A stretch of DNA of 64,000 nucleotides from JAHRAW01 sp965212085 (GTDB lineage Bacteria; Pseudomonadota; Gammaproteobacteria; Arenicellales; Poriferihabitantaceae): assembly GCA_965212085.1 (NCBI GenBank), contig OZ243042.1, positions 2,108,001-2,172,000 of the forward strand. Direction: 5' to 3'. Within the stretch, counting starts at the first letter, position 1. Each line of letters begins with the position of its first letter. Made by a program: the position numbers and the translations under genes. Positions 33,802-43,041 of this stretch are shown here, piece by piece. The notes under the pieces were generated by a model that saw nothing but the letters and a program-made list of their open reading frames with translations, was not told the origin of the DNA and did not search any database.

Positions 33802-34395
33802 ATGAACAAACTAACCAAATCCGATTTCATGAGCCTGGAAACCTACGCCGAAAAGCGCCCGGGTTATCGCGCCGAAGTCATGGCCCACAAAAAGCACCGC
33901 CGGGTGGCCCTCGGTCCCAACGCGACTTTGTATTTTGAGGACCGCATCACCATGCAGTATCAGGTTCAGGAAATCCTGCGGATCGAGAAAATTTTCGAGG
34001 CCGATGCCATCGCCGAGGAACTCGCGGCCTACAACCCGCTGATTCCCGACGGCGCAAACTGGAAGGCCACCTTCATGATCGAGTTCGAGGACGAGGCCGA
34101 ACGCCGCGCAGCCCTCGGCAGGTTGATCGGCGTCGAACGCGCCATCTGGATACGGGTCGGCGAACATCCCAAGGTCTCGCCCATCGCCAACGAAGACCTG
34201 CAACGGGAGACCGAGGACAAGACCTCGGCGGTGCATTTTCTGCGCTTTGAACTGACCCCGGCGATGGTCGAGTCGGCAAAGGCCGGGGCGCCAATCCATA
34301 TCGGCGTGGCGCACCGCCACTACACCCATTCCACAAGCCCGCTGCCGGCGGCGGTGGCCGCGTCCCTGGCCGCTGATCTGGACACGCTGCACTAG
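33802..34395 (+). CDS. DUF3501 family protein
   Basis: A 197-residue soluble protein. The conserved core is YRAEVMAHKKHRRVALGPNATLYFEDRITMQYQVQEILRIEKIF (in two stretches), followed by LIPDGANWKATFMIEF and VHFLRFELTPAMV. DUF3501 proteins are found with rubrerythrin and the GlpC-like Fe-S protein, and this neighbourhood agrees. The biochemical function is unknown. No clear ribosome site precedes ATG 33802; a TTGACA at 33773-33778 lies 23 bp upstream, so a very short leader is possible. oxyR follows 27 bp downstream. Confidence 0.88.
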   Translation: MNKLTKSDFMSLETYAEKRPGYRAEVMAHKKHRRVALGPNATLYFEDRITMQYQVQEILRIEKIFEADAIAEELAAYNPLIPDGANWKATFMIEFEDEAERRAALGRLIGVERAIWIRVGEHPKVSPIANEDLQRETEDKTSAVHFLRFELTPAMVESAKAGAPIHIGVAHRHYTHSTSPLPAAVAASLAADLDTLH

Positions 34396-34422
34396 TTTCG
34401 CCGATGGACATGACCCCCGGCA

Positions 34423-35349
34423 ATGACCCTTAGCGAGCTCCGGTGCATCGTTGCGGTGGCCCGGGAGCAGCACTTCGGGCGCGCCGCCAAATCCTGTTTC
34501 ATCAGCCAGCCGACGCTCAGCGTGGCGGTCAAAAAACTCGAAACCGAACTGGGCGTGGTGGTGTTTGAGCGCGGACCCAACAAGGTGGTGCTGACCCCCA
34601 CCGGCAAGCAGATCGTGGCCCAGGCCCAGCAGGTTCTGGAAGCGGCGGACAAGGTCGCCAGCATCGCCCGGGGCGGCGGCGACCCGCTGGTGGCACCCTT
34701 GCGAATCGGCGTGATCTACACCATCGGTCCCTACCTGCTGCCGCACTTGATCCCGGCCCTGGGCGAGCAGGTGCCGGAGATGCCGATTATCATCGAGGAG
34801 GGTTTTACCGCCGACCTGCGGGTGCGCCTCAAGCAGGGCGGCCTCGACGCCATCATCATCTCCAACCCGTTCCACGAGTCGGGGGTGGAGGTCGCGCCGT
34901 TGTACCGGGAGCCGTTCGTGGTGGTGCTGCCGGTATCCCATCCGTGGTCGCAAAAAAAGGCCGTGCATACCGGCGACCTCGCCGAGGAGACGGTGCTGCT
35001 GCTGGGGCCGGGGCATTGTTTCCGCGATCAGGTGCTGGAGGCATGCCCGGCCTGCCTCAGTTCCGGGCCTGGGGCCGACCTGCAAAAAACCCTGGAAGGA
35101 GGCTCCATCGAGACCATTCGCCACATGGTCGCAAGCGGGGTCGGGGTAACGGTGCTGCCGTGCACCGCCGCCGGCGCCGAAGAGTATTCCCGCCGCCTGC
35201 TGGTAATCAAACGCTTCGCCGACAAAACCCCGACCCGGGAAGCGATCCTCGCCTGGCGCCGGGGCTATCCCCGTGCGCCGGCCATCGAAGCGCTGCGGCG
35301 CGCCATCCATTCCTGCCCCATGAGCGGCGCGCGGATGCTGGGGAAATGA
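34423..35349 (+). CDS. oxyR: LysR-type peroxide sensor OxyR
   Basis: A 308-residue regulator. The N-terminal helix-turn-helix (FGRAAKSCFISQPTLSVAVKKLETELGV) is followed by the effector domain. The two redox cysteines are at exactly the E. coli positions, Cys199 (GPGHCFRDQ) and Cys208 (VLEACPACL), which form the disulfide on H2O2 exposure. A third Cys (211) is nearby. It follows the DUF3501 gene in the same direction and probably controls the rubrerythrin block or other peroxide genes. Confidence 0.93.
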   Translation: MTLSELRCIVAVAREQHFGRAAKSCFISQPTLSVAVKKLETELGVVVFERGPNKVVLTPTGKQIVAQAQQVLEAADKVASIARGGGDPLVAPLRIGVIYTIGPYLLPHLIPALGEQVPEMPIIIEEGFTADLRVRLKQGGLDAIIISNPFHESGVEVAPLYREPFVVVLPVSHPWSQKKAVHTGDLAEETVLLLGPGHCFRDQVLEACPACLSSGPGADLQKTLEGGSIETIRHMVASGVGVTVLPCTAAGAEEYSRRLLVIKRFADKTPTREAILAWRRGYPRAPAIEALRRAIHSCPMSGARMLGK

Positions 35350-35476
35350 ACGGCCTCCTTTCATACTGCCCGCACCGCCCGCTATATTACGATTTGGTAA
35401 TTGGCCGGCACCCCGAAACCGGGGTAGGCTTCGGCGGTGGGCCATCGCCGCGCAGACCATCAAGCCGACAACCAAC

Positions 35477-36436
35477 GTGAACCCCTCATCCCAACAACCC
35501 CTTACAGTCGCCGTGGTCGGCGTCGGGTACCTCGGCAAAATCCACGCCAAAATCTACCACGACCTGCCCGGCGTCGAACTCGTGGCGGTGGTGGACAGCG
35601 ACGCCAAAACCGCCACCGCCGTCGCCCGCCAGCACGGCTGTAGCGCGCTCCATTCGGTGGAAGAACTCGTCGGGCGCGTGGACGCCGCCAGCATCGCGGT
35701 GCCCACCAGCATACACCTGCCGGTGGCCACGCCGCTGCTGCAAAACGGCATCCACGTCCTGCTCGAGAAACCGGTGGCGCCCACCGTCGAGGAGAGCCGG
35801 GCCATCGTTGAACTGGCCGCCAAGCGGGGGGCGATTTTGCAGATCGGCCACCTCGAACGCTTCAACGCCGGGGTCATGAAACTGGCGGAACTCGCCGATG
35901 ACCCGCGCTTCATCGAAGTGCACCGCCTCGGCGCTTTCGTCGAGCGCGGCACCGACGTGGACGTGGTCGCCGACCTGATGATCCACGACATAGACATCGT
36001 GCTGTCGCTGGTGCGCGCCGAACTCAAACAGGTCCGCGCCACCGGCGCGCGGGTGGTCACCGAGCACGTGGACATCGCCAACGCCCGCCTGGAATTCGAC
36101 AACGGCGCGGTGGCCAACGTTACCGCCAGCCGGGTGTCGCGCAACCGCTTCCGGCGCATCCGGGTATTTTCCAGGGACGGCTACCTGGGCCTCAACTTCA
36201 CCGACCAGCAGCTGGATTACGTGTTCCCCGAAGCGTCCGGCGGCGATTGCCGTTTTCCGCGCCTCGTGGAGCAGCGGGTTGAAGTCGTGCCGCAGTTGCC
36301 GTTAAATGCGGAACTCGCGCATTTCGTGGAATGTGTGCGCCACAAACGCAAGCCGCTGGTGGCCGGGGAAGACGGCCTGCTGGCGGTGCGGGTGGCCCAA
36401 AAGGTGCGGCGCAAAATCGCCGAGTCTATGGGCTGA
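35477..36436 (+). CDS. Gfo/Idh/MocA family oxidoreductase
   Basis: A 319-residue NAD(P)-dependent sugar dehydrogenase. The N-terminal Rossmann fold has VAVVGVGYLGKIHAKIYHDLPGVELVAVVD (two parts), the catalytic-site motif LLEKPVAPT, and LQIGHLERFNAGV. The length and HLERFNAG segment resemble the UDP-GlcNAc 3-dehydrogenase GnnA found near lipid A genes, but no lpx or gnnB gene is adjacent, so the substrate is open. The start is a GTG at 35477. The 127-bp gap before it shows nothing. Confidence 0.82.
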   Translation: MNPSSQQPLTVAVVGVGYLGKIHAKIYHDLPGVELVAVVDSDAKTATAVARQHGCSALHSVEELVGRVDAASIAVPTSIHLPVATPLLQNGIHVLLEKPVAPTVEESRAIVELAAKRGAILQIGHLERFNAGVMKLAELADDPRFIEVHRLGAFVERGTDVDVVADLMIHDIDIVLSLVRAELKQVRATGARVVTEHVDIANARLEFDNGAVANVTASRVSRNRFRRIRVFSRDGYLGLNFTDQQLDYVFPEASGGDCRFPRLVEQRVEVVPQLPLNAELAHFVECVRHKRKPLVAGEDGLLAVRVAQKVRRKIAESMG

Positions 36437-36472
36437 TTGGATTTATTTTGATTCATTGACGGGGCTGAGCAG

Positions 36473-37204
36473 ATGACCATCGAACTGTTCCGGGAAGACG
36501 GCTACCTGAAAACATGCGCGGCCACGGTGGTTTCCATTGTCGGCGGCGGCGATGGCGGCAACGGCGGCGGCGTGTGCGTTGACCAAACGGTTTTCTACCC
36601 GGAAGGCGGCGGCCAGCCCGGCGACACCGGCAAACTGATTCGCGCCGACGGCCGGGAACTGCCGGTCACCGACACCCGCAAGGACCGGGAAACCGGCGCG
36701 CACCTGCACATCATCGCCGGCGGCGAGGCGCTGCCGGAAGTGGGGGAGCGGGTCGGCCTGGAAATTGACTGGGCGCGGCGCTATCGCCTGATGCGGATGC
36801 ACAGCTGTATGCACATGCTATGCGCCGCCATCCCGGCACCGGTTACCGGCGGCTCCATCAGCGACGGCAGCGGGCGGCTGGATTTTTACCTGCCCGAACC
36901 CCCGGACAAAGCGCAGGTCGAGGAGACGCTGAACCGCTTGATCGAGGCCGATCATCCAATGAGTTTGCGCTGGATCAGCGATGAAGAAATGGCGCGCCAG
37001 CCGGAGCTGGTCAGGACCATGTCGGTCAAGCCGCCCGCCGGCAGCGGCCAAGTGCGGCTGGTGGAATTCGCGGGCGCGGATTTGCAACCCTGCGGCGGCA
37101 CCCACGTGGCCTCAAGCGGCGAAATCGGCGCCGTGCGGGTGCGCAGCATCAAGAGCAAGGGCAGGCAAAACCGGCGTATTCTCATCGAATTCGCCGGGCA
37201 GTAG
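36473..37204 (+). CDS. Alanyl-tRNA editing protein AlaX
   Basis: A 243-residue stand-alone editing domain that removes Ser (or Gly) wrongly attached to tRNA-Ala. It has the TVFYPEGGGQPGDTG loop and the zinc ligands HSCMH (His110, His114) and CGGTH (Cys207, His211) of the AlaRS editing domain. The length fits AlaX-M. A Gly/Asp-rich loop at residues 24-33 is an expansion of GGC-type repeats. It follows the oxidoreductase gene by 36 bp. Confidence 0.9.
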   Translation: MTIELFREDGYLKTCAATVVSIVGGGDGGNGGGVCVDQTVFYPEGGGQPGDTGKLIRADGRELPVTDTRKDRETGAHLHIIAGGEALPEVGERVGLEIDWARRYRLMRMHSCMHMLCAAIPAPVTGGSISDGSGRLDFYLPEPPDKAQVEETLNRLIEADHPMSLRWISDEEMARQPELVRTMSVKPPAGSGQVRLVEFAGADLQPCGGTHVASSGEIGAVRVRSIKSKGRQNRRILIEFAGQ

Positions 37205-37387
37205 CGGGGCGGGGGGTGCCGTGGCCGCCGGTTGCAAAAAAACCGCCGCAACGATTTCCCCCCGGCGCAAAAATGCGCTATGCTCGCGCTTTCGCTTTCA
37301 GGAGGCTTCGCCGGACGCCGGACACCGAACACCGGACACCGAACACTAGTGCGCGAATGCCGATACCCCTTTCATCCATCAAAGAAT

Positions 37388-38428
37388 ATGAAAAAACATT
37401 TTGCGGTAACCATTTCGGATGCCTCCGGGTCGCGCCACTTCACCGTCAAAAAAACCGTCAAGCGCTACCTGGCGTTGACGCTGCTGGTGGTGGCGGGATC
37501 CATCGGCTACAACTTCGCGCAGTACCAACAGGCCGGCGCCCTGTACGAGCAAAACGCGCGGCTTGACCGGCGCGCTTCCGGCCTCAGCCAGGAACTCGTG
37601 TTCCACGACCAACAGGCACGGGGCATCCGCCGGGAACTGGGGGAAATCGAACGCACCGCCCGGGTGGAAACCGGAACCGGAACCGGCGGCGAGCGCACCA
37701 CGCTGGTGGAACGCCTCCGCGCCATCGGGCGGTTCTACCACGGCAAGGAGCAGGAGTATTCGCAAGTCGGCGGTCGCCTGGCGCGAATCGAAGCCATGGT
37801 CGGCGCCTCGGACAACGCTCCGGGGGAGCGCCACACCCTCGCCGCGCGGGTGGACATGGCGGCGTTGAGCGTGCAGCAGGAAACCATCCTGCACAACAGC
37901 ATCCCCAACGGCTTCCCCACCGCAATCCGCATCATCACCAGCAAATTCGGCAACCGCATTCACCCGGTGACCAAGGTCAAATCGTTTCACAAGGGCGTTG
38001 ATATTCGCGCCAAAAGCCGGGCGGACGTTCACGCCACCGCCGACGGCATCGTGCGCACCGCCGGCTATTCAAAGCTGAGCGGAAACCACATCATCGTCCA
38101 GCACAACTTCGGCTTCGAGTCCTGTTACGCGCACCTGCACAAGATGGGCGTCAAGCCGGGGGACGTCATCCACAAGGGCGACGTGGTCGGCACCTCCGGC
38201 AACTCGGGACAGAGCGCCGGGCCGCACCTGCACTACGAAATCCGCTACCTGGGGAAGCCCGTTGATCCGCTGGGCTTTTTGAAATGGGAATTCGGTTCAA
38301 ATGAAATTTTCACACAAGTCAAGAGCATAAAATGGCCATCTTTAATAAACCTGATCAACAAACAGATCACGCATCCAACATTACAACTATCGCAGCTGGA
38401 TCCGGTTTCACCGGAAAGGTCGAAATAG
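37388..38428 (+). CDS. M23 (LytM) family peptidoglycan endopeptidase
   Basis: A 346-residue inner-membrane-anchored, periplasmic metallopeptidase. One transmembrane helix (YLALTLLVVAGSIGYNF) is followed by a coiled-coil region (about 45-160) containing a GTGTG insertion. The M23 domain has all zinc ligands: His201 and Asp205 in FHKGVDI, and His280/His282 in GPHLHYE. It cleaves peptide cross-links. The start is ATG 37388. Its last ~32 codons overlap the bactofilin gene in another frame (97 bp), a tight coupling. M23-bactofilin pairs set cell shape in Helicobacter and other bacteria, so a role in local wall remodelling is likely. Confidence 0.9.
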   Translation: MKKHFAVTISDASGSRHFTVKKTVKRYLALTLLVVAGSIGYNFAQYQQAGALYEQNARLDRRASGLSQELVFHDQQARGIRRELGEIERTARVETGTGTGGERTTLVERLRAIGRFYHGKEQEYSQVGGRLARIEAMVGASDNAPGERHTLAARVDMAALSVQQETILHNSIPNGFPTAIRIITSKFGNRIHPVTKVKSFHKGVDIRAKSRADVHATADGIVRTAGYSKLSGNHIIVQHNFGFESCYAHLHKMGVKPGDVIHKGDVVGTSGNSGQSAGPHLHYEIRYLGKPVDPLGFLKWEFGSNEIFTQVKSIKWPSLINLINKQITHPTLQLSQLDPVSPERSK

Positions 38429-38775
38429 AATGTGCGCTGCATATTGACGGCGAGTTCAACGGCGACATCCAGTCCACCGGCGTCGTCTCCATCGGCAAAA
38501 CCGGCGTCGTCAAGTGCGAACTCAAGGCGCACAAATTAATCGTGTCCGGCAAGTTCTTCGGCAACGCCGACTGCGAGTCCATTGAACTGCTGGCCGGCGG
38601 AGAAATCGAAGGCCAGCTGACCGCCGCCAGCCTCGCCATCGACAGCGGCGGCTCCTTCCAGGGCCAAAGCATCCGCAAAAAACCCGGCGACGGCACCACG
38701 GTGGTGGACTTTGCCGCTGAGAGCGGGTCGCTCAGGGATAATCCCGCCGGTGAGCAGAAAAATACTTCGTACTGA
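38332..38775 (+). CDS. Bactofilin (polymer-forming cytoskeletal protein)
   Basis: A 147-residue protein with the right-handed beta-helix core of bactofilins (residues ~18-112, e.g. GEFNGDIQSTGVVSIGKTG, GKFFGNADCESIELLAGGEIEG) between flexible ends. It polymerises on the inner membrane and recruits wall enzymes. The start ATG 38332 lies inside the end of the M23 gene, and the N-terminus MAIFNKPDQQ is typical of the family. The gene is convergent with ccmI, with 3 bp between the stops and no terminator visible. Confidence 0.92.
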   Translation: MAIFNKPDQQTDHASNITTIAAGSGFTGKVEIECALHIDGEFNGDIQSTGVVSIGKTGVVKCELKAHKLIVSGKFFGNADCESIELLAGGEIEGQLTAASLAIDSGGSFQGQSIRKKPGDGTTVVDFAAESGSLRDNPAGEQKNTSY

Positions 38776-38778
38776 TAA

Positions 38779-39999
38779 TTACTGCCCGGCACCAACCACC
38801 CGGTCAATCACAAGCTCCGGCGGCGACTGAGCGTTCGTTCGGGTAACCACCGCCGCGCTTTCAATATCCCCCGCCCGGGCGATGGGATCGCCGGAGCGCG
38901 ACAGCCGCGCCATCACCGATACCCGCTCAAAGTCCGAGATTTTTATTCCTTCGATCATCGCCATGGAATCGTCCAAGGTGATGGTTATGGGCAGCTCCGA
39001 TGCGCGGTGACGGCTCACCGCCAGCGGCATGGACGGCCCGTTGACGGCTTTGGCGAAGACGTAGACCCGGTGGTCGTCGCGGATCGTCCCGGCCAGTTTC
39101 GGGTCGAGGCTCACGTGCACTTTTAACGACCCGGCCCCAGCCCCATCCTTTGGCGATTGCGTCAAACCCCGCATCCGTGCGATGAACTCTTGTACTTCCG
39201 CCGCATCCCGGTCGCGGCCTTCAAGGAGCGGCAGCAACCGCTCCAGGTATTTCAAAGCCCGCCGGTAATCCTGCCGGGCTTCGGCTTCCAGGGCGGCGAG
39301 CCACAGGGCGTTGTCGTGTTCGGGGCGGATTTCCAGCGCGCGTTCAAGGCGCGCCCGGATTTGCGGGGAAAAGGCGCCGTTGTTGGCCATCAACGCGGCG
39401 TCCGCCCAGGCGGTTAGCACGTGGGGATCGTCGCCGACCAGTTGATGCAGGATCTGGTAAGCGCGCTCGGCGTCGGTGAAGCGGCTGAGGCCCATATAGG
39501 TTCGCCCGGCCAGCGCCCAGCCCTCGGCGCTGCCCGGATTGGCCGCCAGTTTTTCCTCAAGTTGGCGCACCAGCACCTCCACCGGCGGCGCTTTTTCGGG
39601 GGCCGGGTTTTGCGGGGCGGCGGTCAGGGTGCCGGGGCGCAGCGCATCGGGCGTACCGAGCACGAGGTAGAGGCCGGTGCTGAGCAACGGAATCATTCCC
39701 AGAATTAATACCGTCCAAACCTTGCCGGGGTTTTTTGGGGGCGGTGATGGATCGGTTTCGTCTTCCGGCAGGTCATCCAGCAACGCCGCTTCGATTTCCG
39801 CGCGGGTTTCGACATCGCCGTCGGCGTTGCCCGACGCATCCAGTTCGCCCGCCATCTCCTCCAGACGCCGCCGGGCGATGCGAATATTTTGCCGCGCGCG
39901 GTCGTCGCGGTTGACGGGCCGGCGGTTGAGCAGGGCGGGCAGGATGAGGGCGGTGGCCAGCCCGGCGAGGGCGAGGGCGCCGAGGCCGAACAGGATCAT
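38779..39999 (-). CDS. ccmI: Cytochrome c biogenesis protein CcmI
   Basis: A 406-residue haem-ligation helper of System I. It has two membrane segments, one at the N-terminus (ILFGLGALALAGLATALILPAL) and one near residue 95-115 (WTVLILGMIPLLSTGLYLVLG), separated by a cytoplasmic region, then a periplasmic TPR-rich domain (EGWALAGRTYMGLSRFTDAERAY) that chaperones apocytochrome c. The C-terminal beta domain (LKVHVSLDPKLAG) follows. It is the last gene of the ccm operon; its ATG overlaps the ccmH stop by one base. Confidence 0.92.
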   Translation of the reverse strand: MILFGLGALALAGLATALILPALLNRRPVNRDDRARQNIRIARRRLEEMAGELDASGNADGDVETRAEIEAALLDDLPEDETDPSPPPKNPGKVWTVLILGMIPLLSTGLYLVLGTPDALRPGTLTAAPQNPAPEKAPPVEVLVRQLEEKLAANPGSAEGWALAGRTYMGLSRFTDAERAYQILHQLVGDDPHVLTAWADAALMANNGAFSPQIRARLERALEIRPEHDNALWLAALEAEARQDYRRALKYLERLLPLLEGRDRDAAEVQEFIARMRGLTQSPKDGAGAGSLKVHVSLDPKLAGTIRDDHRVYVFAKAVNGPSMPLAVSRHRASELPITITLDDSMAMIEGIKISDFERVSVMARLSRSGDPIARAGDIESAAVVTRTNAQSPPELVIDRVVGAGQ

Positions 40000-40481
40000 C
40001 AATGCTCCTCGTCTTTGAGCAGGGACTTGGCTTTTTGCAGTTGTTCCGCAGACCAGGGTTCGGGCGGTTGCCGGGATTTTCCCGTGGCCAGGACGATCAC
40101 GAACACCAGCCCGGCCAACGCCGCGACAAACGGCGCGGCCCACAGAAAAAAATTCGCCGGAGAAAAGCGCGGGCGGTACAACACGTACTCGCCGTAGCGG
40201 GCCACCATATAGTCAACGATTTGCTCGCGGCCCCGCCCGCGCGCCACCAGGTCGCGCACCTTGCCGCGCAGGTCTTTTGCCAGGTCAGAATTGGAATCGG
40301 ACAGGCTTTGATTGGCGCACACCAGGCACCGCAACTCGCCGATCAAACCGGCGTACAGGGCTTCCTGCCCGGCGTTGGCAAACCGCACCGCTTCCACTTG
40401 CGCCGCCGCATACCCAAACCCAAACCCGAACCCGGCGGCCCACAATGCCGCGATTAAAACCAGCGGGGCGGCGCGGCTCAA
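39999..40481 (-). CDS. ccmH: Cytochrome c biogenesis protein CcmH (thiol oxidoreductase)
   Basis: A 160-residue protein with signal sequence, the redox motif RCLVC (Cys52/Cys55) followed by ANQSLSDSNSDLAKDLR, and a C-terminal membrane helix (FFLWAAPFVAALAGLVFVIVL). It reduces apocytochrome c cysteines before haem attachment. Only the short CcmH form is present; its TPR partner is the separate CcmI. A (GF)n stretch in the signal region comes from hexamer repeats at 40412-40437. The start overlaps the ccmG stop by 4 bp. Confidence 0.94.
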   Translation of the reverse strand: MSRAAPLVLIAALWAAGFGFGFGYAAAQVEAVRFANAGQEALYAGLIGELRCLVCANQSLSDSNSDLAKDLRGKVRDLVARGRGREQIVDYMVARYGEYVLYRPRFSPANFFLWAAPFVAALAGLVFVIVLATGKSRQPPEPWSAEQLQKAKSLLKDEEH

Positions 40482-41023
40482 GGGGTCGCCTCGCGCAAGG
40501 TTTTGATGAGCGGCAGCAGCGTGCGTTGCAGAATTTCCGGGGTGAGCGCGCCGGTCTGCTTGAAGCGAATCACGCCGTCCTTGTCGATGAGGTAGGTTTC
40601 GGGGACGCCATAAACGCCGTACTCAATGCCGACGTCGCCGCCGGAATCGAAGGGTATGTGGGAATAGGGGTTGCCCAGCCGTTGCAGCCACGCGGCGGCG
40701 TCCGCGGCGTCGTCCTTGTAGTTGAGGCCGACGATGGGCACGCCGCCGGCGTCGGCCATTTGGTTGAACAACGGATGCTCGGTGCGACACGCCACGCACC
40801 AAGACGCCCACACGTTGAGCAGCCACACTTGCCCGCGCATCTGCGCGTTGCTGAATTCCTGTTGCGGCGGCTCCGGCAACCCCGGCAACTCCGGCAGGGA
40901 AAAGACCGGCGCCGGTTTGCCGATGAACGGCGAGGGCAGCTCCCGTGGTTTCAGTTTCAGGCCGACGCCGAGGAAACCGATCAGGACCATGAACACCAGC
41001 AGCGGAACGACGTAGCGGTTCAT
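40478..41023 (-). CDS. ccmG: Cytochrome c biogenesis thioredoxin CcmG/DsbE
   Basis: A 181-residue periplasmic thioredoxin anchored by an N-terminal helix (VVPLLVFMVLIGFLGVGL). Its active site is WCVAC (Cys76/Cys79), and the cis-Pro region GVYGVPETYLID is conserved. It hands electrons to CcmH or apocytochrome c. ATG 41023 overlaps the ccmF stop by 4 bp; the longer frame to 41218 lies within ccmF and is rejected. Confidence 0.94.
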   Translation of the reverse strand: MNRYVVPLLVFMVLIGFLGVGLKLKPRELPSPFIGKPAPVFSLPELPGLPEPPQQEFSNAQMRGQVWLLNVWASWCVACRTEHPLFNQMADAGGVPIVGLNYKDDAADAAAWLQRLGNPYSHIPFDSGGDVGIEYGVYGVPETYLIDKDGVIRFKQTGALTPEILQRTLLPLIKTLREATP

Positions 41024-43041
41024 CCGGCTGCCGGCATCGCCCGGTTGTTTTCCACGGCGGCGTTCCGGTTCGTGTCTTCGGCGGTGTCTTTGGCGGCCTC
41101 TTTCACCCGCCGCCGGTAGCGCCGGTCGGTGGCCGCCAGCAGCCCGCCGAGGGCCATCACCAGCGCCCCCAGCCAGATCCAGCGGATGAACGGTTTGTAG
41201 TAGATTCGCACCGCCCAAACATCGTTGCCGTCCAGCGGCTCGCCGAGGGCGACGTACAGGTCGCGGGTGAAACCGGGGTCAATGGCGGCCTCGGTCATGG
41301 GGTTTTTTTGCACTCGGTAGGTGCGTTTTTCCGGATACAACACAACCACCGGCCGCCGGTTTCGGGTCACCAGGAACTCCCCCCGCGCCGTGTCGTAGTT
41401 TGCGCCTTTGCCGTCCGCCACGCCGTTGAAGCGAAACTCATAACCGGCCACGGCGAAGGTCTCGCCCGCGGCCATGCGCACGTCCTTTTCAATGCTGTAG
41501 GTATTGGTGCAGGTGACGCCGATGATGAACACGCCGACGCCGATATGGGCCAGGGTCATGCCGTACACGCCCCGAGACGTGGTTCGCAAACCGCGCAGGG
41601 TTCGTTGCAGGTTTTTTTCCGGGCCGCTGCGCTGATGCAAAATCAGCAGCGCGCTCAGCATGATCCAGCAGCCCAGCGCGATGCCCAGCGCGGCGTTGAA
41701 GGAATAGTGAGACATCCCCAGCGGTGCCAGCAATCCGATGAGCGCGCTGAGCAACGCCGGCGCCGCCAGTTTCAAACCCAGGCGCGCGGCCCGGTCTTTT
41801 TTCCAGCGCAGCAAGGCGCCGATGCCGATGAACAACGCCAGTGGCGTTCCGATGACAGCGAACAGGAAATTGAAATACGGCGCGCCCACGGAAATTTTCG
41901 CGCCGCCCAGCGCGTCCAGAATCAGCGGGTACAAAGTGCCGGTCAGGACCGCGAAACACAACGCGCCGAGCAACACGTTATTGATGAGGATCGCGGTTTC
42001 ACGGGAGACCAGGGAAAAGCGCGCGCGGCTGACCACCGCCGGTGCGCGCCACGCGTACAACGCCAGCGAGCCGCCGATCACGATGCCGAGAAATACCAGG
42101 ATGAACAGGCCGCGGGCCGGGTCGGTGGCGAAGGCGTGGACCGAGGTCAGCACCCCGGAGCGCACCAGAAAGGTGCCGAGCAGCGACAGCGAAAAAGCGA
42201 ACACCGCCAGCAGCACCGTCCACGCCTTGAAGACGCCGCGTTTTTCCGTGGCCGCCAGCGAGTGAATCAACGCGGTGCCCACCAGCCACGGCATGAACGA
42301 GGCGTTTTCCACCGGATCCCAGAACCACCAGCCGCCCCAGCCGAGTTCGTAGTAGGCCCACCACGAGCCGAGGGCGATGCCGATGGTCAGAAACACCCAC
42401 GCGATGTTGGTCCACGGCCGCGACCAGCGCGCCCATGCGCCGTCCAGCCGCCCGCCGAGCAACGCGGCGATGGCGAAAGCGAAGGCCACCGAGAAGCCGA
42501 CGTAGCCGGTGTACAGCATCGGCGGGTGGATGGCCAGCCCGATGTCCTGCAACAGCGGGTTCAAGTCGCGCCCGTCGAGGGGCGCCGGGAACAACCGCGC
42601 AAAGGGGTTGGATGTCAGCAGCATGAACAGCAAAAAGCCGATGCTGATCATCGCCATCACCGACAATACCCGCGCGATGACGAGGTCCGGCAGCCGCCGG
42701 GTGAACGCCGCCACCGCGCCGCTCCACAAGGCCAGGATCAAGCTCCACAACAACAACGAGCCTTCGTGACCACCCCACACCCCGGAGACGCGGTACAACA
42801 GGGGCAAGTGGCTGTTGGAGTGGTTGGCGACGTAGGCCACGGAAAAATCGCCGCTGATGAAGGCGTGCGTCAGGCACGCGAACGCCACCACCAGCAACCC
42901 CATCTGCGCGTGCGCCGCGGGCCGCGCCAGGGCGATCCACGCGGGGACGTTGGCCAGCGAACCGTAGAGCGGAAAGGTCGCCTGCAACAATGCCATGACC
43001 AGGGCAAGGATGAGCGCGAACTGACCGAGTTCGGGAATCAT
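41020..43041 (-). CDS. ccmF: Haem lyase subunit CcmF
   Basis: A 673-residue integral membrane protein, the core of the holocytochrome c synthase. It has the WWD haem-handling domain (GWGGWWFWDPVENASFMPW), the conserved His residues in periplasmic loops, and about 14-15 membrane segments. RVSGVWGGHEGSLLLW near residue 90 is diagnostic. It works with CcmH and CcmI. It overlaps ccmE by 4 bp. Confidence 0.96.
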   Translation of the reverse strand: MIPELGQFALILALVMALLQATFPLYGSLANVPAWIALARPAAHAQMGLLVVAFACLTHAFISGDFSVAYVANHSNSHLPLLYRVSGVWGGHEGSLLLWSLILALWSGAVAAFTRRLPDLVIARVLSVMAMISIGFLLFMLLTSNPFARLFPAPLDGRDLNPLLQDIGLAIHPPMLYTGYVGFSVAFAFAIAALLGGRLDGAWARWSRPWTNIAWVFLTIGIALGSWWAYYELGWGGWWFWDPVENASFMPWLVGTALIHSLAATEKRGVFKAWTVLLAVFAFSLSLLGTFLVRSGVLTSVHAFATDPARGLFILVFLGIVIGGSLALYAWRAPAVVSRARFSLVSRETAILINNVLLGALCFAVLTGTLYPLILDALGGAKISVGAPYFNFLFAVIGTPLALFIGIGALLRWKKDRAARLGLKLAAPALLSALIGLLAPLGMSHYSFNAALGIALGCWIMLSALLILHQRSGPEKNLQRTLRGLRTTSRGVYGMTLAHIGVGVFIIGVTCTNTYSIEKDVRMAAGETFAVAGYEFRFNGVADGKGANYDTARGEFLVTRNRRPVVVLYPEKRTYRVQKNPMTEAAIDPGFTRDLYVALGEPLDGNDVWAVRIYYKPFIRWIWLGALVMALGGLLAATDRRYRRRVKEAAKDTAEDTNRNAAVENNRAMPAAG

